This document shows positions 1-9,837 of a stretch of DNA of 12,959 nt, in pieces. Within the stretch, counting starts at the first letter, position 1. Every line of letters starts with the position of its first letter. The stretch lies in contig DDMR01000032.1 in the NCBI GenBank assembly GCA_002340925.1, forward strand, positions 1,093 to 14,051, given 5' to 3'. The translations under genes and the position numbers were made by a program. The notes under the pieces are model-generated. The model ran no database searches. It was not told the DNA's origin and saw nothing but the letters and a program-made list of their open reading frames with translations. The stretch is from Actinobacteria bacterium UBA2541 (lineage in GTDB: Bacteria > Actinomycetota > Actinomycetes > Nanopelagicales > Nanopelagicaceae).

Positions 1-23
1 TGGAGACCAATTTGTGGAGACCA
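1..23 (-). repeat. Direct repeat of the tRNA-Ala 3' end
   Basis: The nine bases TGGTCTCCA (minus strand) that end the tRNA-Ala occur twice, at 15-23 inside the tRNA and again at 1-9, separated by only five bases. A copy of a tRNA 3' end just downstream of the tRNA is the usual footprint of integration by a tRNA-targeting element, but here there is no room for an element between the copies. It may be a vestige, a small duplication, or the start of something beyond the window edge. Confidence 0.45.
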
Positions 24-87
24 GGGGAATCGAACCCCTAACCCCCGCCTTGCAAAGGCGGTGCTCTACCAATTGAGCTAGGTCCCC
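15..87 (-). tRNA. tRNA-Ala (anticodon TGC)
   Basis: The minus strand folds as a complete 73-nt tRNA. The 7-bp acceptor stem GGGGACC/GGTCTCC contains a G3-U70 wobble, the classic identity element read by alanyl-tRNA synthetase. The D stem is GCTC/GAGC. The anticodon stem CCGCC/GGCGG carries the loop TTTGCAA, giving anticodon TGC (plus-strand bases 52-54). The T arm is AGGGG-TTCGATT-CCCCT and the discriminator base is A. CCA is not encoded: the next bases are CAAAT. The neighbouring tRNA-Ile does encode CCA. An Ile-Ala tRNA pair downstream of gyrA is the usual actinobacterial arrangement, so both may be cut from a transcript that reads on from gyrA. Confidence 0.97.
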
Positions 88-97
88 GCATTAAGCG

Positions 98-137
98 AGT
101 AAGTGGCGCAACCTTATCTAAAGTTTGCTCACTTATT
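98..137. repeat. Inverted repeat in the tRNA-Ile/tRNA-Ala spacer
   Basis: Bases 98-105 pair with 130-137 (8 bp with one G-T on the plus strand) and 108-115 pair with 121-128 (8 bp with one mismatch). This leaves a small internal loop and a 5-base terminal loop. No T-run follows on either strand, so it does not look like an intrinsic terminator. If the two tRNAs are co-transcribed, a processing or spacer stem is the simplest idea, but this is inference. Confidence 0.4.
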
Positions 138-167
138 AAATCTGTAAAACATATTAATACACGCGAT

Positions 168-245
168 TGGTGGGCCTTAGTGGACTTGAACCACTGACCT
201 CTTCCTTATCAGGGAAGCGCTCTAACCAAGCTGAGCTAAAGGCCC
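168..245 (-). tRNA. tRNA-Ile (anticodon GAT), CCA encoded
   Basis: The minus strand gives a 75-nt tRNA body (171-245) followed by an encoded CCA (168-170). The acceptor stem GGGCCTT/AAGGCCC is perfect. The D stem is GCTC/GAGC. The anticodon stem CTTCC/GGAAG holds the loop CTGATAA with anticodon GAT, which reads ATC and ATT. The T arm is AGTGG-TTCAAGT-CCACT and the discriminator is A. It lies 66 nt after the gyrA stop, with no obvious promoter or terminator between them, so read-through from the gyrase genes is plausible. Confidence 0.97.
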
Positions 246-250
246 AAAAC

Positions 251-307
251 GCGAGGATTTAACTGGTGAAGGCTACCCGACTTTAAGGCACCAGCCAAAA
301 GCGAGGA
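251..307. repeat. Short hairpin and direct repeat between gyrA and tRNA-Ile
   Basis: CTGGTG (263-268) and CACCAG (289-294) can form a 6-bp stem with a 20-base loop. The 7-mer GCGAGGA occurs at 251-257 and again at 301-307, on either side of that stem. There is no T-run, so I do not call a terminator. The stretch holds no reading frame of note and is simply the spacer after gyrA. Confidence 0.3.
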
Positions 308-311
308 GTTT

Positions 312-2786
312 TTACTCTTTAACCTGCGTAATTGATACCACTGAAATACCTTCATCAAGATTTACCAATCTAACTCCGAGGGTATCGCGACTAGTTTCAC
401 GGATTTCAGCACAAGCAGTTCTGATTACAACCCCACCAGATGTAATAGCAAGAATCTCATCACTCGCTTCAACAATCATTGCGCCAACTAAAACACCACG
501 AGAATCTTCATCAATCTTTGCAGCTTTCACGCCAAGCCCACCGCGACCTTGTGGTCGGTATTCGTCAAGCGGTGTGCGCTTTGCATATCCACCATCGGTC
601 GCTGTTAATACAAATTTAGGTGAAGAGATATCTGTAATTGCCGCCATTGTTAGTAGTTGATCTTTCCCGCGGAACTTCATTCCAATTACTCCACTAGTTG
701 ATCGACCCATTGAACGGATAGATTCTTCATTTGCGCCAAATCGCAACGACATTCCGTTCTTTGATACAAGAAGAATTTCGTCTTTTTCGCTGACTAGTGC
801 TGCTGAAACTAATTCATCACTCTCTTTAAGATTTATTGCGATCAATCCACCTGCGCGTGGTGAGTCATATTCTGTCAATGGAGATTTCTTAACAATGCCG
901 CCACGTGTCGCGATGGCCAAGAATGGATGTGACTTGTAATCAGATATCGCAATAACTTGGGCAATTGTTTCATCTGGTTTGAAAGCTAAAAGATTTGCAA
1001 CATGCTGGCCTCTGGCATCGCGCCCGGCATCTGGTAATTCGTGAACTTTTGCTCGGTAAATCCGACCTTTATTTGTAAAGAACAACAACCAATCATGAGT
1101 TGAAGCTACAAAGAAATGTTCAACCAAATCATCCTGTTTAAGGGCGGCGCCCTTGACGCCTTTGCCGCCGCGGCGCTGGGATCGATATAAATCAGCTTTT
1201 GTGCGCTTGGAATATCCGGTTTTTGTAATTGTTACTACAACGCTCTGGTCTGGGATTAAATCTTCAACTGATAAATCTGAATCTCCAGCAATAATTTGTG
1301 TGCGTCGTTCGTTGCCGTATTTAGCGGTTAATTCTTGTAATTCCGTTCTAATTATTTCGCGCTGCTTCGCTTCTGAAGCAAGGATACTATTTAGTTCAAT
1401 GATTTCCGCCATCAAGCCCTCATACTCATCATTAATTTTCTGTCGTTCTAGAGCTGCGATTCGGCGAAGCTGCATATCCAAAATTGCATTGGCTTGAATT
1501 TCATCAACATCCAGAAGTTTCATTAATCCGGTGCGAGCTTCTTCCGGGGTTCGAGAGGCACGAATCAGAGCAATTACAGCATCTAGCGCATCAAGTGCCT
1601 TTAGGTATCCACGAAGAATGTGTGCGCGTTTTTCGCGTTCGTGCAATCTATATTTTGTTCGGCGAACAATTACTTCCACTTGGTGCTCGATGTAATAACG
1701 AATAAATTCATCAATGCGCAGGGTTCGAGGAACACCGTCTACCAGTGCCAACATATTTGCGCCAAACGAATCTTGAAGTTGGGTGTGTTTGTATAGATTA
1801 TTTAAGATAACTTTTGGAATCGCATCGTTACGCAGCACAATTACAAGTCTCTGCCCTAAACGTTCGTTACCTTCATCGCGGACATCAGCGATGCCCTTGA
1901 TGCGGCCGTCTTTTACAAGCTCTGCAATCTTAAGTGCCAGGTTATCTGGGTTGACTTGATAAGGAAGTTCGGTGACAACTAAACAAGTGCGCTTATTGAT
2001 CTCTTCAACTTCAACAACAGCTCGCATAATGATTGATCCGCGGCCAGTGCGGTATGCATCTTCGATTCCCTGACGTCCGACAATTAGGGCTTTGGTGGGA
2101 AAATCTGGGCCTTTAACAATAGTGAGAAGTTTCTCAAGCAACTCTTTTGGATCAGCGCCTGGATTTTCTAATGACCAAACAACTCCTTCAACAACTTCAT
2201 TTAAATTATGTGGTGGGATATTTGTCGCCATACCAACAGCAATACCAGCGCTGCCGTTTACTAAAAGATTTGGAAAGCGGCTTGGAAGAACTATTGGTTC
2301 TTGAGATCTGCCGTCATAGTTTGGGATGAAATTGACGGTGTCTTCATCGATATCTCGCATCATCTCCATCGCGAGTGGAGCCAGGCGAGCTTCGGTATAA
2401 CGCATTGCTGCGGCCGGATCGTTTCCTGGCGAACCAAAGTTTCCGTTACCGTCAATTAACGGATAACGAAGTGACCAAAATTGTGCAAGGCGAACAACTG
2501 CATCGTAAATAGCGGTATCGCCATGAGGATGGTAATTACCCATAACATCACCGACGATGCGAGATGATTTGTAATAACCCTTATCTGGTCGGTAACCAGC
2601 GTCATACATTGCATATAGAACTCTGCGGTGAACCGGTTTTAAACCGTCGCGAATATCTGGAAGTGCCCGCCCAACAATTACCGACATTGCATAATCTAGA
2701 TACGAGCGTGCCATTTCAACTTGCAAGTCAACAGACTCAATTCGGTCGTGAGCAGCGGTCTTATCTGGATTCATGTTTTCAGCCAT
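312..2786 (-). CDS. gyrA: DNA gyrase subunit A
   Basis: GyrA is the breakage-reunion subunit of the A2B2 gyrase, which introduces negative supercoils ahead of replication forks. The 824-residue protein has the whole architecture. The winged-helix/tower region contains the active-site tyrosine Y130 in [10 protein letters not shown]. The quinolone-pocket helix [10 protein letters not shown] (86-95) has T91 at the E. coli Ser83 position and the conserved acidic D95. A coiled-coil gate spans roughly 365-500. The C-terminal beta-pinwheel opens with a perfect GyrA box, QRRGGKG, at 537-543, which identifies gyrase rather than topoisomerase IV. The protein ends just after the last blade with a short tail (QVKE). 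The ATG start lies 10 nt after the gyrB stop; the only SD-like sequence, AGGT, overlaps that TAG stop, suggesting translational coupling. The length is close to that of actinobacterial homologues. Confidence 0.98.
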   Translation of the reverse strand: MAENMNPDKTAAHDRIESVDLQVEMARSYLDYAMSVIVGRALPDIRDGLKPVHRRVLYAMYDAGYRPDKGYYKSSRIVGDVMGNYHPHGDTAIYDAVVRLAQFWSLRYPLIDGNGNFGSPGNDPAAAMRYTEARLAPLAMEMMRDIDEDTVNFIPNYDGRSQEPIVLPSRFPNLLVNGSAGIAVGMATNIPPHNLNEVVEGVVWSLENPGADPKELLEKLLTIVKGPDFPTKALIVGRQGIEDAYRTGRGSIIMRAVVEVEEINKRTCLVVTELPYQVNPDNLALKIAELVKDGRIKGIADVRDEGNERLGQRLVIVLRNDAIPKVILNNLYKHTQLQDSFGANMLALVDGVPRTLRIDEFIRYYIEHQVEVIVRRTKYRLHEREKRAHILRGYLKALDALDAVIALIRASRTPEEARTGLMKLLDVDEIQANAILDMQLRRIAALERQKINDEYEGLMAEIIELNSILASEAKQREIIRTELQELTAKYGNERRTQIIAGDSDLSVEDLIPDQSVVVTITKTGYSKRTKADLYRSQRRGGKGVKGAALKQDDLVEHFFVASTHDWLLFFTNKGRIYRAKVHELPDAGRDARGQHVANLLAFKPDETIAQVIAISDYKSHPFLAIATRGGIVKKSPLTEYDSPRAGGLIAINLKESDELVSAALVSEKDEILLVSKNGMSLRFGANEESIRSMGRSTSGVIGMKFRGKDQLLTMAAITDISSPKFVLTATDGGYAKRTPLDEYRPQGRGGLGVKAAKIDEDSRGVLVGAMIVEASDEILAITSGGVVIRTACAEIRETSRDTLGVRLVNLDEGISVVSITQVKE

Positions 2787-2796
2787 TTGTATTTAC

Positions 2797-4859
<2,063 letters not shown>

Positions 4860-4930
4860 CTGTGTGGTGGATTAGACGGCTTAAATTACCGAAGTCGTGG
4901 GTAGTTACTATCCAGGCGGTAGATAAGCGT

Positions 4931-5392
4931 TTAACCGTAGGTATCTCGCGGACCGCGGGCTCCGCGAATTGTTCGAAGGCCCTTCTTCCAACTTGGACCG
5001 TTTGGCCCGATGAAAACTAGGGTTTCTACTAAAGCACCTGGGGCAGAGCCTCTAATTGTTTTTAACAACTCTGTCGAAATTATATTTAATTGTGTAGCCC
5101 AAGCTGTTGAAGAAGTTTGGATTGTTAGCCGGCCATCAACAATTGAAATTGGTAACGAGTGGGCAGCAATTTCCGATCCAACAATTTTTTCCCAATCAGA
5201 GAAAATATTTCCTTCTGCTAACCCTTGTCTCCAGTCACGGGTATTTATCAATTCATCTAGGGCAAAACCAATTTGTTGCGGATCACCAATTTGTTCTCGG
5301 GGCTGCGCTTCATTATTAGGGCCACTGGCGCGATTGCGTCTTGATTGGTTTCTAAATGCTCGGTAAAGCTCTCGAGCTAGATCGCGGGCCAT
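4931..5392 (-). CDS. dciA: DciA-family (DUF721) predicted replicative helicase loader
   Basis: DciA proteins are ancestral bacterial operators of the DnaB helicase, found where DnaC/DnaI-type loaders are absent. This 153-residue protein starts with a basic MARDLARELYRAFRNQSRR stretch and a low-complexity linker (about 15-45). The KH-like DUF721 fold follows, with its hallmarks W67-x2-IVG (WEKIVGSEIAAHS), DGRLTIQ (86-92) and AWATQL (97-102). The basic C-terminus ends in DTYG. The ATG overlaps the recF stop by one base (TAATG), with GGAAG upstream, so translation is probably coupled to recF. Location between recF and gyrB is the standard actinobacterial site (M. tuberculosis Rv0004 equivalent). 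The family assignment is firm; the loader role is known from other bacteria and inferred here. Confidence 0.9.
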   Translation of the reverse strand: MARDLARELYRAFRNQSRRNRASGPNNEAQPREQIGDPQQIGFALDELINTRDWRQGLAEGNIFSDWEKIVGSEIAAHSLPISIVDGRLTIQTSSTAWATQLNIISTELLKTIRGSAPGALVETLVFIGPNGPSWKKGLRTIRGARGPRDTYG

Positions 5393-6501
5393 TATTTCAC
5401 TTCCGCAGATTTAGAAATTTTACTGACTTGACCAGACTTCACAAAAAATCTATCTCCAGATAACTCTTTAGGTAAATCGTTTTCAACTGCAACGGTAATA
5501 AAGGTTTGCTGCGCTGTTTTAGCTAATTTTATTAGGTGGACTCTTCGTTCTTCATCTAATTCAGAGAACACATCATCTAAAATTAATATTGGTTTTAAAC
5601 CATCTTTTTCTAATAACTGATAGGTGGCTAATTTTAAACTTAAAGCAATCGACCAGGATTCGCCATGGCTTGCATAGCCTTTGACTAAATGATCTCCTAG
5701 ATTTAAAAGTAGGTCGTCGCGATGAGGGCCGGTTAAGGTGAGGCCGCGCTCGATTTCGGAGGCACGTGTTACTTTCATCCGCTCCAATATTTTGGTTGAG
5801 TTTTCTAAAGGGTTTTGAGTTGGCTCTTCAATGCTGGATTTATAAGTAATAAAAGCTGGTTTTTCTGAGGAAATATCCCGATAGATTTCTTGAAATATTG
5901 GCTCGAACTCTGATAGTGCTTGAAGTCTTGCTGCGATGATTTCGCCACCAAAGTTTGCAACTTGCTCGTCCCATGCAACTAGAGATTCAGTTCCCGCTCT
6001 AGATTTCAGCAAAGAGTTTCGCTGCCTGACCGCTCGTTCGTAGTCGGAGATAACTCCAGCCATTCTTGGTGAGCGCAAAATTAATAGTTGGTCGATAAAT
6101 TTGCGCCGTTCGCTTGGATCTCCACGAACTAGATCTAAGTCTTCTGGTGAGAAGTAAATTGCTTGAACAATTCCAAAAATTTCTTTCTGGCTTCGGACTG
6201 GGTTCTGGTTTATGCGCGCCCGGTTCGCTTTTTCACTATTGATTTCCAATTCAACCAAAACCTCTCGATCTGGTAGTTGGGTTTTAGCGCGGATATACGC
6301 CGAAGGGCTTCCTAATTGAACCAACGGTTGGTCGCTAGAGACTCTATGGGACGAGAGAAATGAGAGATACAAAACTGACTCGATGATATTTGTCTTACCT
6401 TCGCCGTTACGCCCAATAAAGATTGAGATGCCTGGGTTGAGCTCTAGTTCTAGGTTTTTGTATGACCTAAAAGTTGTGAGTGAAAGGTTTGAAATAAACA
6501 C
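5392..6501 (-). CDS. recF: DNA replication and repair protein RecF
   Basis: RecF is an ABC-type ATPase that, with RecO and RecR, loads RecA at single-strand gaps and stalled forks. The 369-residue protein has the Walker A motif GRNGEGKTN (30-38), GPHRDD (258-263), the ABC signature region SHGESWS (278-284), which has W where many RecF proteins have R, and the Walker B/D-loop ILILDDVFSELD (305-316). The start is GTG, giving MFISNLSLTTFRSY, the expected N-terminus for the family. No convincing SD sequence precedes it, and the dnaN stop lies only 20 nt upstream, so re-initiation after dnaN is likely. It overlaps dciA by one base. Length is normal. There is no gnd gene between dnaN and recF as there is in Streptomyces. 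Confidence 0.97.
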   Translation of the reverse strand: MFISNLSLTTFRSYKNLELELNPGISIFIGRNGEGKTNIIESVLYLSFLSSHRVSSDQPLVQLGSPSAYIRAKTQLPDREVLVELEINSEKANRARINQNPVRSQKEIFGIVQAIYFSPEDLDLVRGDPSERRKFIDQLLILRSPRMAGVISDYERAVRQRNSLLKSRAGTESLVAWDEQVANFGGEIIAARLQALSEFEPIFQEIYRDISSEKPAFITYKSSIEEPTQNPLENSTKILERMKVTRASEIERGLTLTGPHRDDLLLNLGDHLVKGYASHGESWSIALSLKLATYQLLEKDGLKPILILDDVFSELDEERRVHLIKLAKTAQQTFITVAVENDLPKELSGDRFFVKSGQVSKISKSAEVK

Positions 6502-6521
6502 TTTGTAAATTGCTTAGGTGT

Positions 6522-7649
6522 TTAAGAGGTGTAACGCATTGGCATTAACAAATATTTATATGAGGGGTTTGAAGCTCCACCCGGTTCTGACTTTCCAGTA
6601 AGCACAGCTGGTTTCTTGTCGCCAGTGAAAGAAATGTGAACAAATGGGGCATTAATAGCTTGTAGGCCATCGGTTAAAAATGTTGGGTTAAAAGCGATGT
6701 TGATATTTTCACCTGTGTAATTAATGTTTAACTCTTCGGTTGCTTGTGCATCTTCGCCAGTTCCGGCCTCTAGTTGCAAGGTGTTGTTACCAAATACCAA
6801 ACGAAGTGGCACGGTTTTGTCGGTTACTAAAGCTACGCGGCGGACTGAGTCAAAAAATGGTGCAACCTCGATCACTGCTTCGGCTGTTGACTCTGTTGGG
6901 AGTAGGTGGCGGAATGGCGGGAAGCTGCCATCTAAGGTTCTTGATGTCATTGTTTTTTCTTCAGAGACAAACCCCACAAGCTTTTCATTAGATGTGGTTG
7001 GGGAGAGTGCAAAAGTTATTTGTTCGCCGCCAGCCAATGATTTTGCTGCATCAATTAAAGTTCTGGCTCTCAACAGCGTTGCTGCTTCTAACTCTTTATC
7101 TTTAGGGTTCCAGTTGATCTCTTTTACCGCCAACCGATATCTGTCGGTCGCAGCTAAAGTGATTGTTGTTTTATTCATTTCAATATGAACGCCTGTGAGT
7201 GTTGGAAGTGAGTCATCTTTTCCGGCCGCAACCGCTACTTGATTAACTGCTGTTGCAAAAACATCTGCGGGGATTTCGCCGGCTGATTGTGGAAGTGTTG
7301 GAAGATTTGGGTATTCGTTTGAAGGAAGTGTTGGAAGTGTAAATTTTGCGCTTCCTGCAGTTACTAAAACTCGGGTGCCGTCTAGAACAAAAGTGACAGG
7401 TTTCGCCGGAAGAGATCTCGCTATTTCTGCAAGTAATCTTCCTGGAACTAAGACTTTTCCTTTTGTTGCAATGTCCGCGCTAATGGTTGCTTTTGTGGAG
7501 GTCTCTAAATCTGAACCGGTTAGAGTGATTGAATCGGTTACATCAATCATGATTCCAAGAAGAGCTGTTTGAATCGGACGCGAAGATAAGCTTCGGGCAA
7601 CCCAATTCACAGCATCGATCAATGGATCGCGTTCAACAACAAACTTCAT
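6522..7649 (-). CDS. dnaN: DNA polymerase III beta sliding clamp
   Basis: DnaN forms the ring-shaped dimer that tethers DNA polymerase III to the template and docks repair proteins. With the ATG at 7647-7649 the protein is 375 residues starting MKFVVERDPLIDAVNWVARSL, which matches the conserved actinobacterial N-terminus. It is preceded by a purine-rich SD (GGGAAGGA) at suitable distance. The frame stays open for 20 more codons to a TTG at 7709, but that extension (with W, V and Y-rich residues) has no family counterpart, so I reject it. Three repeated clamp domains are implied by length, and the C-terminus ends YLLMPMRYTS, with the conserved MPMR segment of the peptide-binding region. It is the first gene after dnaA. 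Confidence 0.97.
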   Translation of the reverse strand: MKFVVERDPLIDAVNWVARSLSSRPIQTALLGIMIDVTDSITLTGSDLETSTKATISADIATKGKVLVPGRLLAEIARSLPAKPVTFVLDGTRVLVTAGSAKFTLPTLPSNEYPNLPTLPQSAGEIPADVFATAVNQVAVAAGKDDSLPTLTGVHIEMNKTTITLAATDRYRLAVKEINWNPKDKELEAATLLRARTLIDAAKSLAGGEQITFALSPTTSNEKLVGFVSEEKTMTSRTLDGSFPPFRHLLPTESTAEAVIEVAPFFDSVRRVALVTDKTVPLRLVFGNNTLQLEAGTGEDAQATEELNINYTGENINIAFNPTFLTDGLQAINAPFVHISFTGDKKPAVLTGKSEPGGASNPSYKYLLMPMRYTS

Positions 7650-7948
7650 CCCATCATCCTTCCCTTTAAAAGCGAGATAGCCAACCCACACAGGTTCGCC
7701 GCTCCCCAACCTTTTCTATTTAATTAAGTATTCGTAGTAACTAGAGCTTAAACCTGTGGATATTTAAGAAAACCCCTGGTCACCACGCTCAAACTTCTTC
7801 CTTTTAAGTTGTGGGAAACCCGTGGATAACCAAGACTAACTCGCGCTACCGACACCTAAACCCCAACTCAACTCCCTCTTTTCCACAGTTATACCCAATT
7901 TATCCACAAGACGGGGACAACTTTCCACACAAGTTATGTGATTACCAC
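7650..7948. other. oriC: oriC part 1: DnaA boxes and AT-rich block between dnaN and dnaA
   Basis: This 299-nt gap contains no gene. It has DnaA boxes on both strands: a perfect TTATCCACA at 7900-7908 (+), and one-mismatch boxes TTTTCCACA at 7879-7887 (+), TTATCCACG at 7821-7829 (-) and ATATCCACA at 7755-7763 (-). A weaker CTTTCCACA lies at 7921-7929 (+). At 7710-7741 is a very AT-rich tract containing TTTAATTAAG, next to the outermost box and a good candidate for the unwinding element. In mycobacteria and Streptomyces the functional origin lies between dnaA and dnaN, so this is the best candidate for the melting site. The dnaN promoter must also be in or near here, but I cannot place it with confidence. 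Confidence 0.85.
7710..7741. other. AT-rich tract, candidate DNA unwinding element
   Basis: A run of almost pure A/T, including TTTAATTAAG, ends 14 bases from the DnaA box at 7755-7763. The bases in between include TAGTAACTAG, which vaguely recalls DnaA-trio spacing (TAG, TAA). Position and composition fit an origin melting site. The trio reading is speculative, and the tract might equally serve as the dnaN promoter. Confidence 0.45.
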
Positions 7949-9352
7949 CTAATTCCGAGCCTGTAGTTTTATCCGATTGGTTAACTCTGTGACCTGGTTA
8001 TAGATAGAGCGACGCTCGGCCATCAACTGGCGGATTTTCCGATCCGCATGCATAACTGTTGTGTGATCCCGGCCCCCAAAGGTCTGGCCAATCTTTGGCA
8101 ATGACAACTCTGTAAGTTCGCGGCACAAATACATCGCAATCTGGCGAGCATTGACCAGAACCCGAGATCTTGAGGTTCCACAAAGGTCGTCCAAGGTAAG
8201 ACTGAAGTAGGTGGCGGTTTGGGCCATGATTGTTGTCGCCGTGATTTCTGGGCCGCCAGCTTCCGGGATCAAATCTTTAAGAACAATCTCCGCTAGACCT
8301 AAATCAACAGGCTGGCGATTTAGTGATGCGAATGCAGTTACTCGAATTAGGGCACCCTCAAGTTCACGAATGTTTGAAGAAATCTTGCTACCGATATATT
8401 CCAAAACATCATCAGGAGCATTTAATTTATCTTGGGCCGCCTTCTTGCGAAGAATCGCAATTCGGGTTTCTAACTCTGGTGGTTGAATATCTGTAATCAA
8501 ACCCCATTCAAATCGACTACGAAGTCGATCTTCCAAAGTTGTTAATTGTTTTGGTGGGCGATCACTAGAAATAACAATCTGCTTATTTGCATTATATAAA
8601 GTGTTAAAAGTATGGAAGAACTCTTCCTGGGTGCGCTCTTTGTTCTCTAAGAACTGAATATCGTCAACCAATAGAACGTCTAGGTCGCGATATCGTCTCT
8701 GGAAAACCGAGGCCTTGTCATCACGAATCGAGTTAATAAAGTCGTTTGTGAACTCTTCACTAGAAACATATCTGACTCGCACGCTGCCATATAGCTCTTT
8801 GGCATAAGCGCCAATAGCGTGCAATAAGTGGGTTTTCCCTAGTCCAGACTCGCCATAGATGAAGAGCGGGTTGTAAGCCTTTGCCGGGGCTTCTGCAACT
8901 GCAACCGCAGCCGCATGAGCAAAACGATTAGATGCACCAATAACAAAGGTTTCAAAAATATAACGAGGGTTTAGTTGACTTGGCTCAGATGCAACCGCGG
9001 ATTTTGAATCTCTGCCTGTTCCAGATTTAGGTTGTTGTTCAATAATAGGATCAACAACATCTTCAACACTTTCTACTTGCAGTGTTTCATCAACTGTAAC
9101 CGCAATGTTAATTTTCTGATCTAACTTTACCGAAAGGGCCTCATTTAAAATCGCGCGTAGCCGAGTTTCTAAAACATCTTTCGCAAAAGCGTTCGGGGCA
9201 GAGAGCAACAAATTTGAACCGCCCTCACCTTGAATCAAACCAAGTGGTTTTGTTAGCGACAGAAAGGCACGGTGTTGCGGTGACTCGACAGAAACCTCTG
9301 CAATCACAGCCCCCCAAAGAGCGGTTAGATCATCGACCTCAAGTAGCGCCAT
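7949..9352 (-). CDS. dnaA: Chromosomal replication initiator protein DnaA
   Basis: DnaA binds the boxes on either side of this gene and, as an ATP-bound filament, melts the origin. The 467 residues contain domain I (1 to about 85), a short linker domain II (about 90-125, acidic and Ser-rich), an AAA+ domain III and DNA-binding domain IV. Domain III has Walker A GESGLGKT (167-174), Walker B LLVDD (227-231), the arginine finger R280 in RSRFEWG and sensor II in NIRELEGA (R329). Domain IV carries the DnaA signature [11 protein letters not shown] (426-436), preceded by the helix [13 protein letters not shown]. The ATG has AGAGG six bases upstream. Domain II is much shorter than in Streptomyces, making this a compact DnaA of E. 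coli-like length. The gene points away from rpmH and is flanked by origin sequences on both sides. Confidence 0.98.
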   Translation of the reverse strand: MALLEVDDLTALWGAVIAEVSVESPQHRAFLSLTKPLGLIQGEGGSNLLLSAPNAFAKDVLETRLRAILNEALSVKLDQKINIAVTVDETLQVESVEDVVDPIIEQQPKSGTGRDSKSAVASEPSQLNPRYIFETFVIGASNRFAHAAAVAVAEAPAKAYNPLFIYGESGLGKTHLLHAIGAYAKELYGSVRVRYVSSEEFTNDFINSIRDDKASVFQRRYRDLDVLLVDDIQFLENKERTQEEFFHTFNTLYNANKQIVISSDRPPKQLTTLEDRLRSRFEWGLITDIQPPELETRIAILRKKAAQDKLNAPDDVLEYIGSKISSNIRELEGALIRVTAFASLNRQPVDLGLAEIVLKDLIPEAGGPEITATTIMAQTATYFSLTLDDLCGTSRSRVLVNARQIAMYLCRELTELSLPKIGQTFGGRDHTTVMHADRKIRQLMAERRSIYNQVTELTNRIKLQARN

Positions 9353-9687
9353 TAGAACCTCTTACTTTCCCAAACCAGTTAAACCAAAAAGGAGTTGTCC
9401 ACAGAGTTATCCACAGGCTGTGGTCTAAAGTAAAACTTGAGCTTTTCGACCCTCATTTTCTGTGGATAGAGGGCGAAAGTAGGGGCAATTCCAAGAAATT
9501 GCAAGGTGTTGTCCACAAATATCTGTTGGGCCCAGGCAGCTCCCTTTCCGCCTATGGGCAACGGTTTTGAGTTTGACCCTTATCAACAGGTGCCCGTAAC
9601 CTAACCCCCTCATCAAAAAAATGAGTAGTTGTGACCCGGCGGGATAAAACCTGCAGGAGAGATCCCCGAAATTCTTAGGAGAGTTTT
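9353..9687. other. oriC: oriC part 2: DnaA-box cluster between dnaA and rpmH
   Basis: This 335-nt divergent spacer contains no supported gene. It holds three perfect DnaA boxes on the plus strand: TTGTCCACA at 9395-9403, TTATCCACA at 9407-9415 and TTGTCCACA at 9509-9517. Two one-mismatch boxes are CTATCCACA at 9461-9469 (-) and TTATCAACA at 9580-9588 (+). The first two perfect boxes are 12 bp apart, slightly more than one helical turn. The second runs into the palindrome CCACAG-G-CTGTGG (9411-9423). Gene direction switches here, as expected at an origin. The dnaA promoter must lie on the minus strand among these boxes, which would allow DnaA autoregulation; I could not fix its -35/-10. Confidence 0.85.
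9573..9602 (+). promoter_or_regulatory. Candidate rpmH promoter overlapping a DnaA box
   Basis: TTGACC (9573-9578) and TAACCT (9597-9602), spaced 18 bp, fit an actinobacterial housekeeping sigma promoter reading toward rpmH. The spacer contains the near-consensus DnaA box TTATCAACA (9580-9588), so DnaA could influence this promoter. Transcription would start near 9609, leaving a leader of about 80 nt. That leader has two copies of AGGAGAG (9655-9661 and 9677-9683); the second is the ribosome binding site of rpmH. Confidence 0.45.
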
Positions 9688-9825
9688 ATGTCAAAGCGTA
9701 CATTTCAACCTAACGTTCGCAAGCGTGCCAAGAAGCATGGCTTCCGTGCTCGCATGGCAACACGTGGGGGAAGAGCAGTTCTAGCTCGCCGCCGCGCTAA
9801 GGGTCGCACCAACATCTCTGCTTAA
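9688..9825 (+). CDS. rpmH: 50S ribosomal protein L34
   Basis: L34 is a small, very basic protein of the large ribosomal subunit. The 45-residue product starts [20 protein letters not shown], the universal L34 signature, and continues with the conserved R-rich segment around [19 protein letters not shown], ending NISA. The ATG follows AGGAGAG (9677-9683) at ideal spacing. It is the first gene on the right-hand arm, and rnpA begins 12 nt after its stop, the near-universal rpmH-rnpA pair. Confidence 0.98.
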   Translation: MSKRTFQPNVRKRAKKHGFRARMATRGGRAVLARRRAKGRTNISA

Positions 9826-9837
9826 TTGCCGATACCC

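Noticed and set aside
263..294. Intrinsic terminator after gyrA
   Set aside because: The stem is only 6 bp with a 20-base loop and no T-run, and the tRNAs follow closely.
6724..7188. Open frame antisense to dnaN (154 codons)
   Set aside because: Contained within dnaN, Ser/Val-rich with no domain; a coding shadow.
7650..7709. Upstream extension of dnaN to a TTG at 7709 (20 extra residues)
   Set aside because: The ATG at 7649 gives the conserved actinobacterial N-terminus MKFVVERD and has a good SD; the extension has no family counterpart and uses a poor start codon.
9379..9616. Two short minus-strand frames in the dnaA-rpmH spacer
   Set aside because: They run through the DnaA boxes, and their translations look like arbitrary reading of origin DNA with no SD or conserved pattern.
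9826..9837. TTG start of rnpA directly after the rpmH stop
   Set aside because: The GTG at 9838 yields MLPAKNRLR, the expected RnpA start; the extra four residues are not typical.
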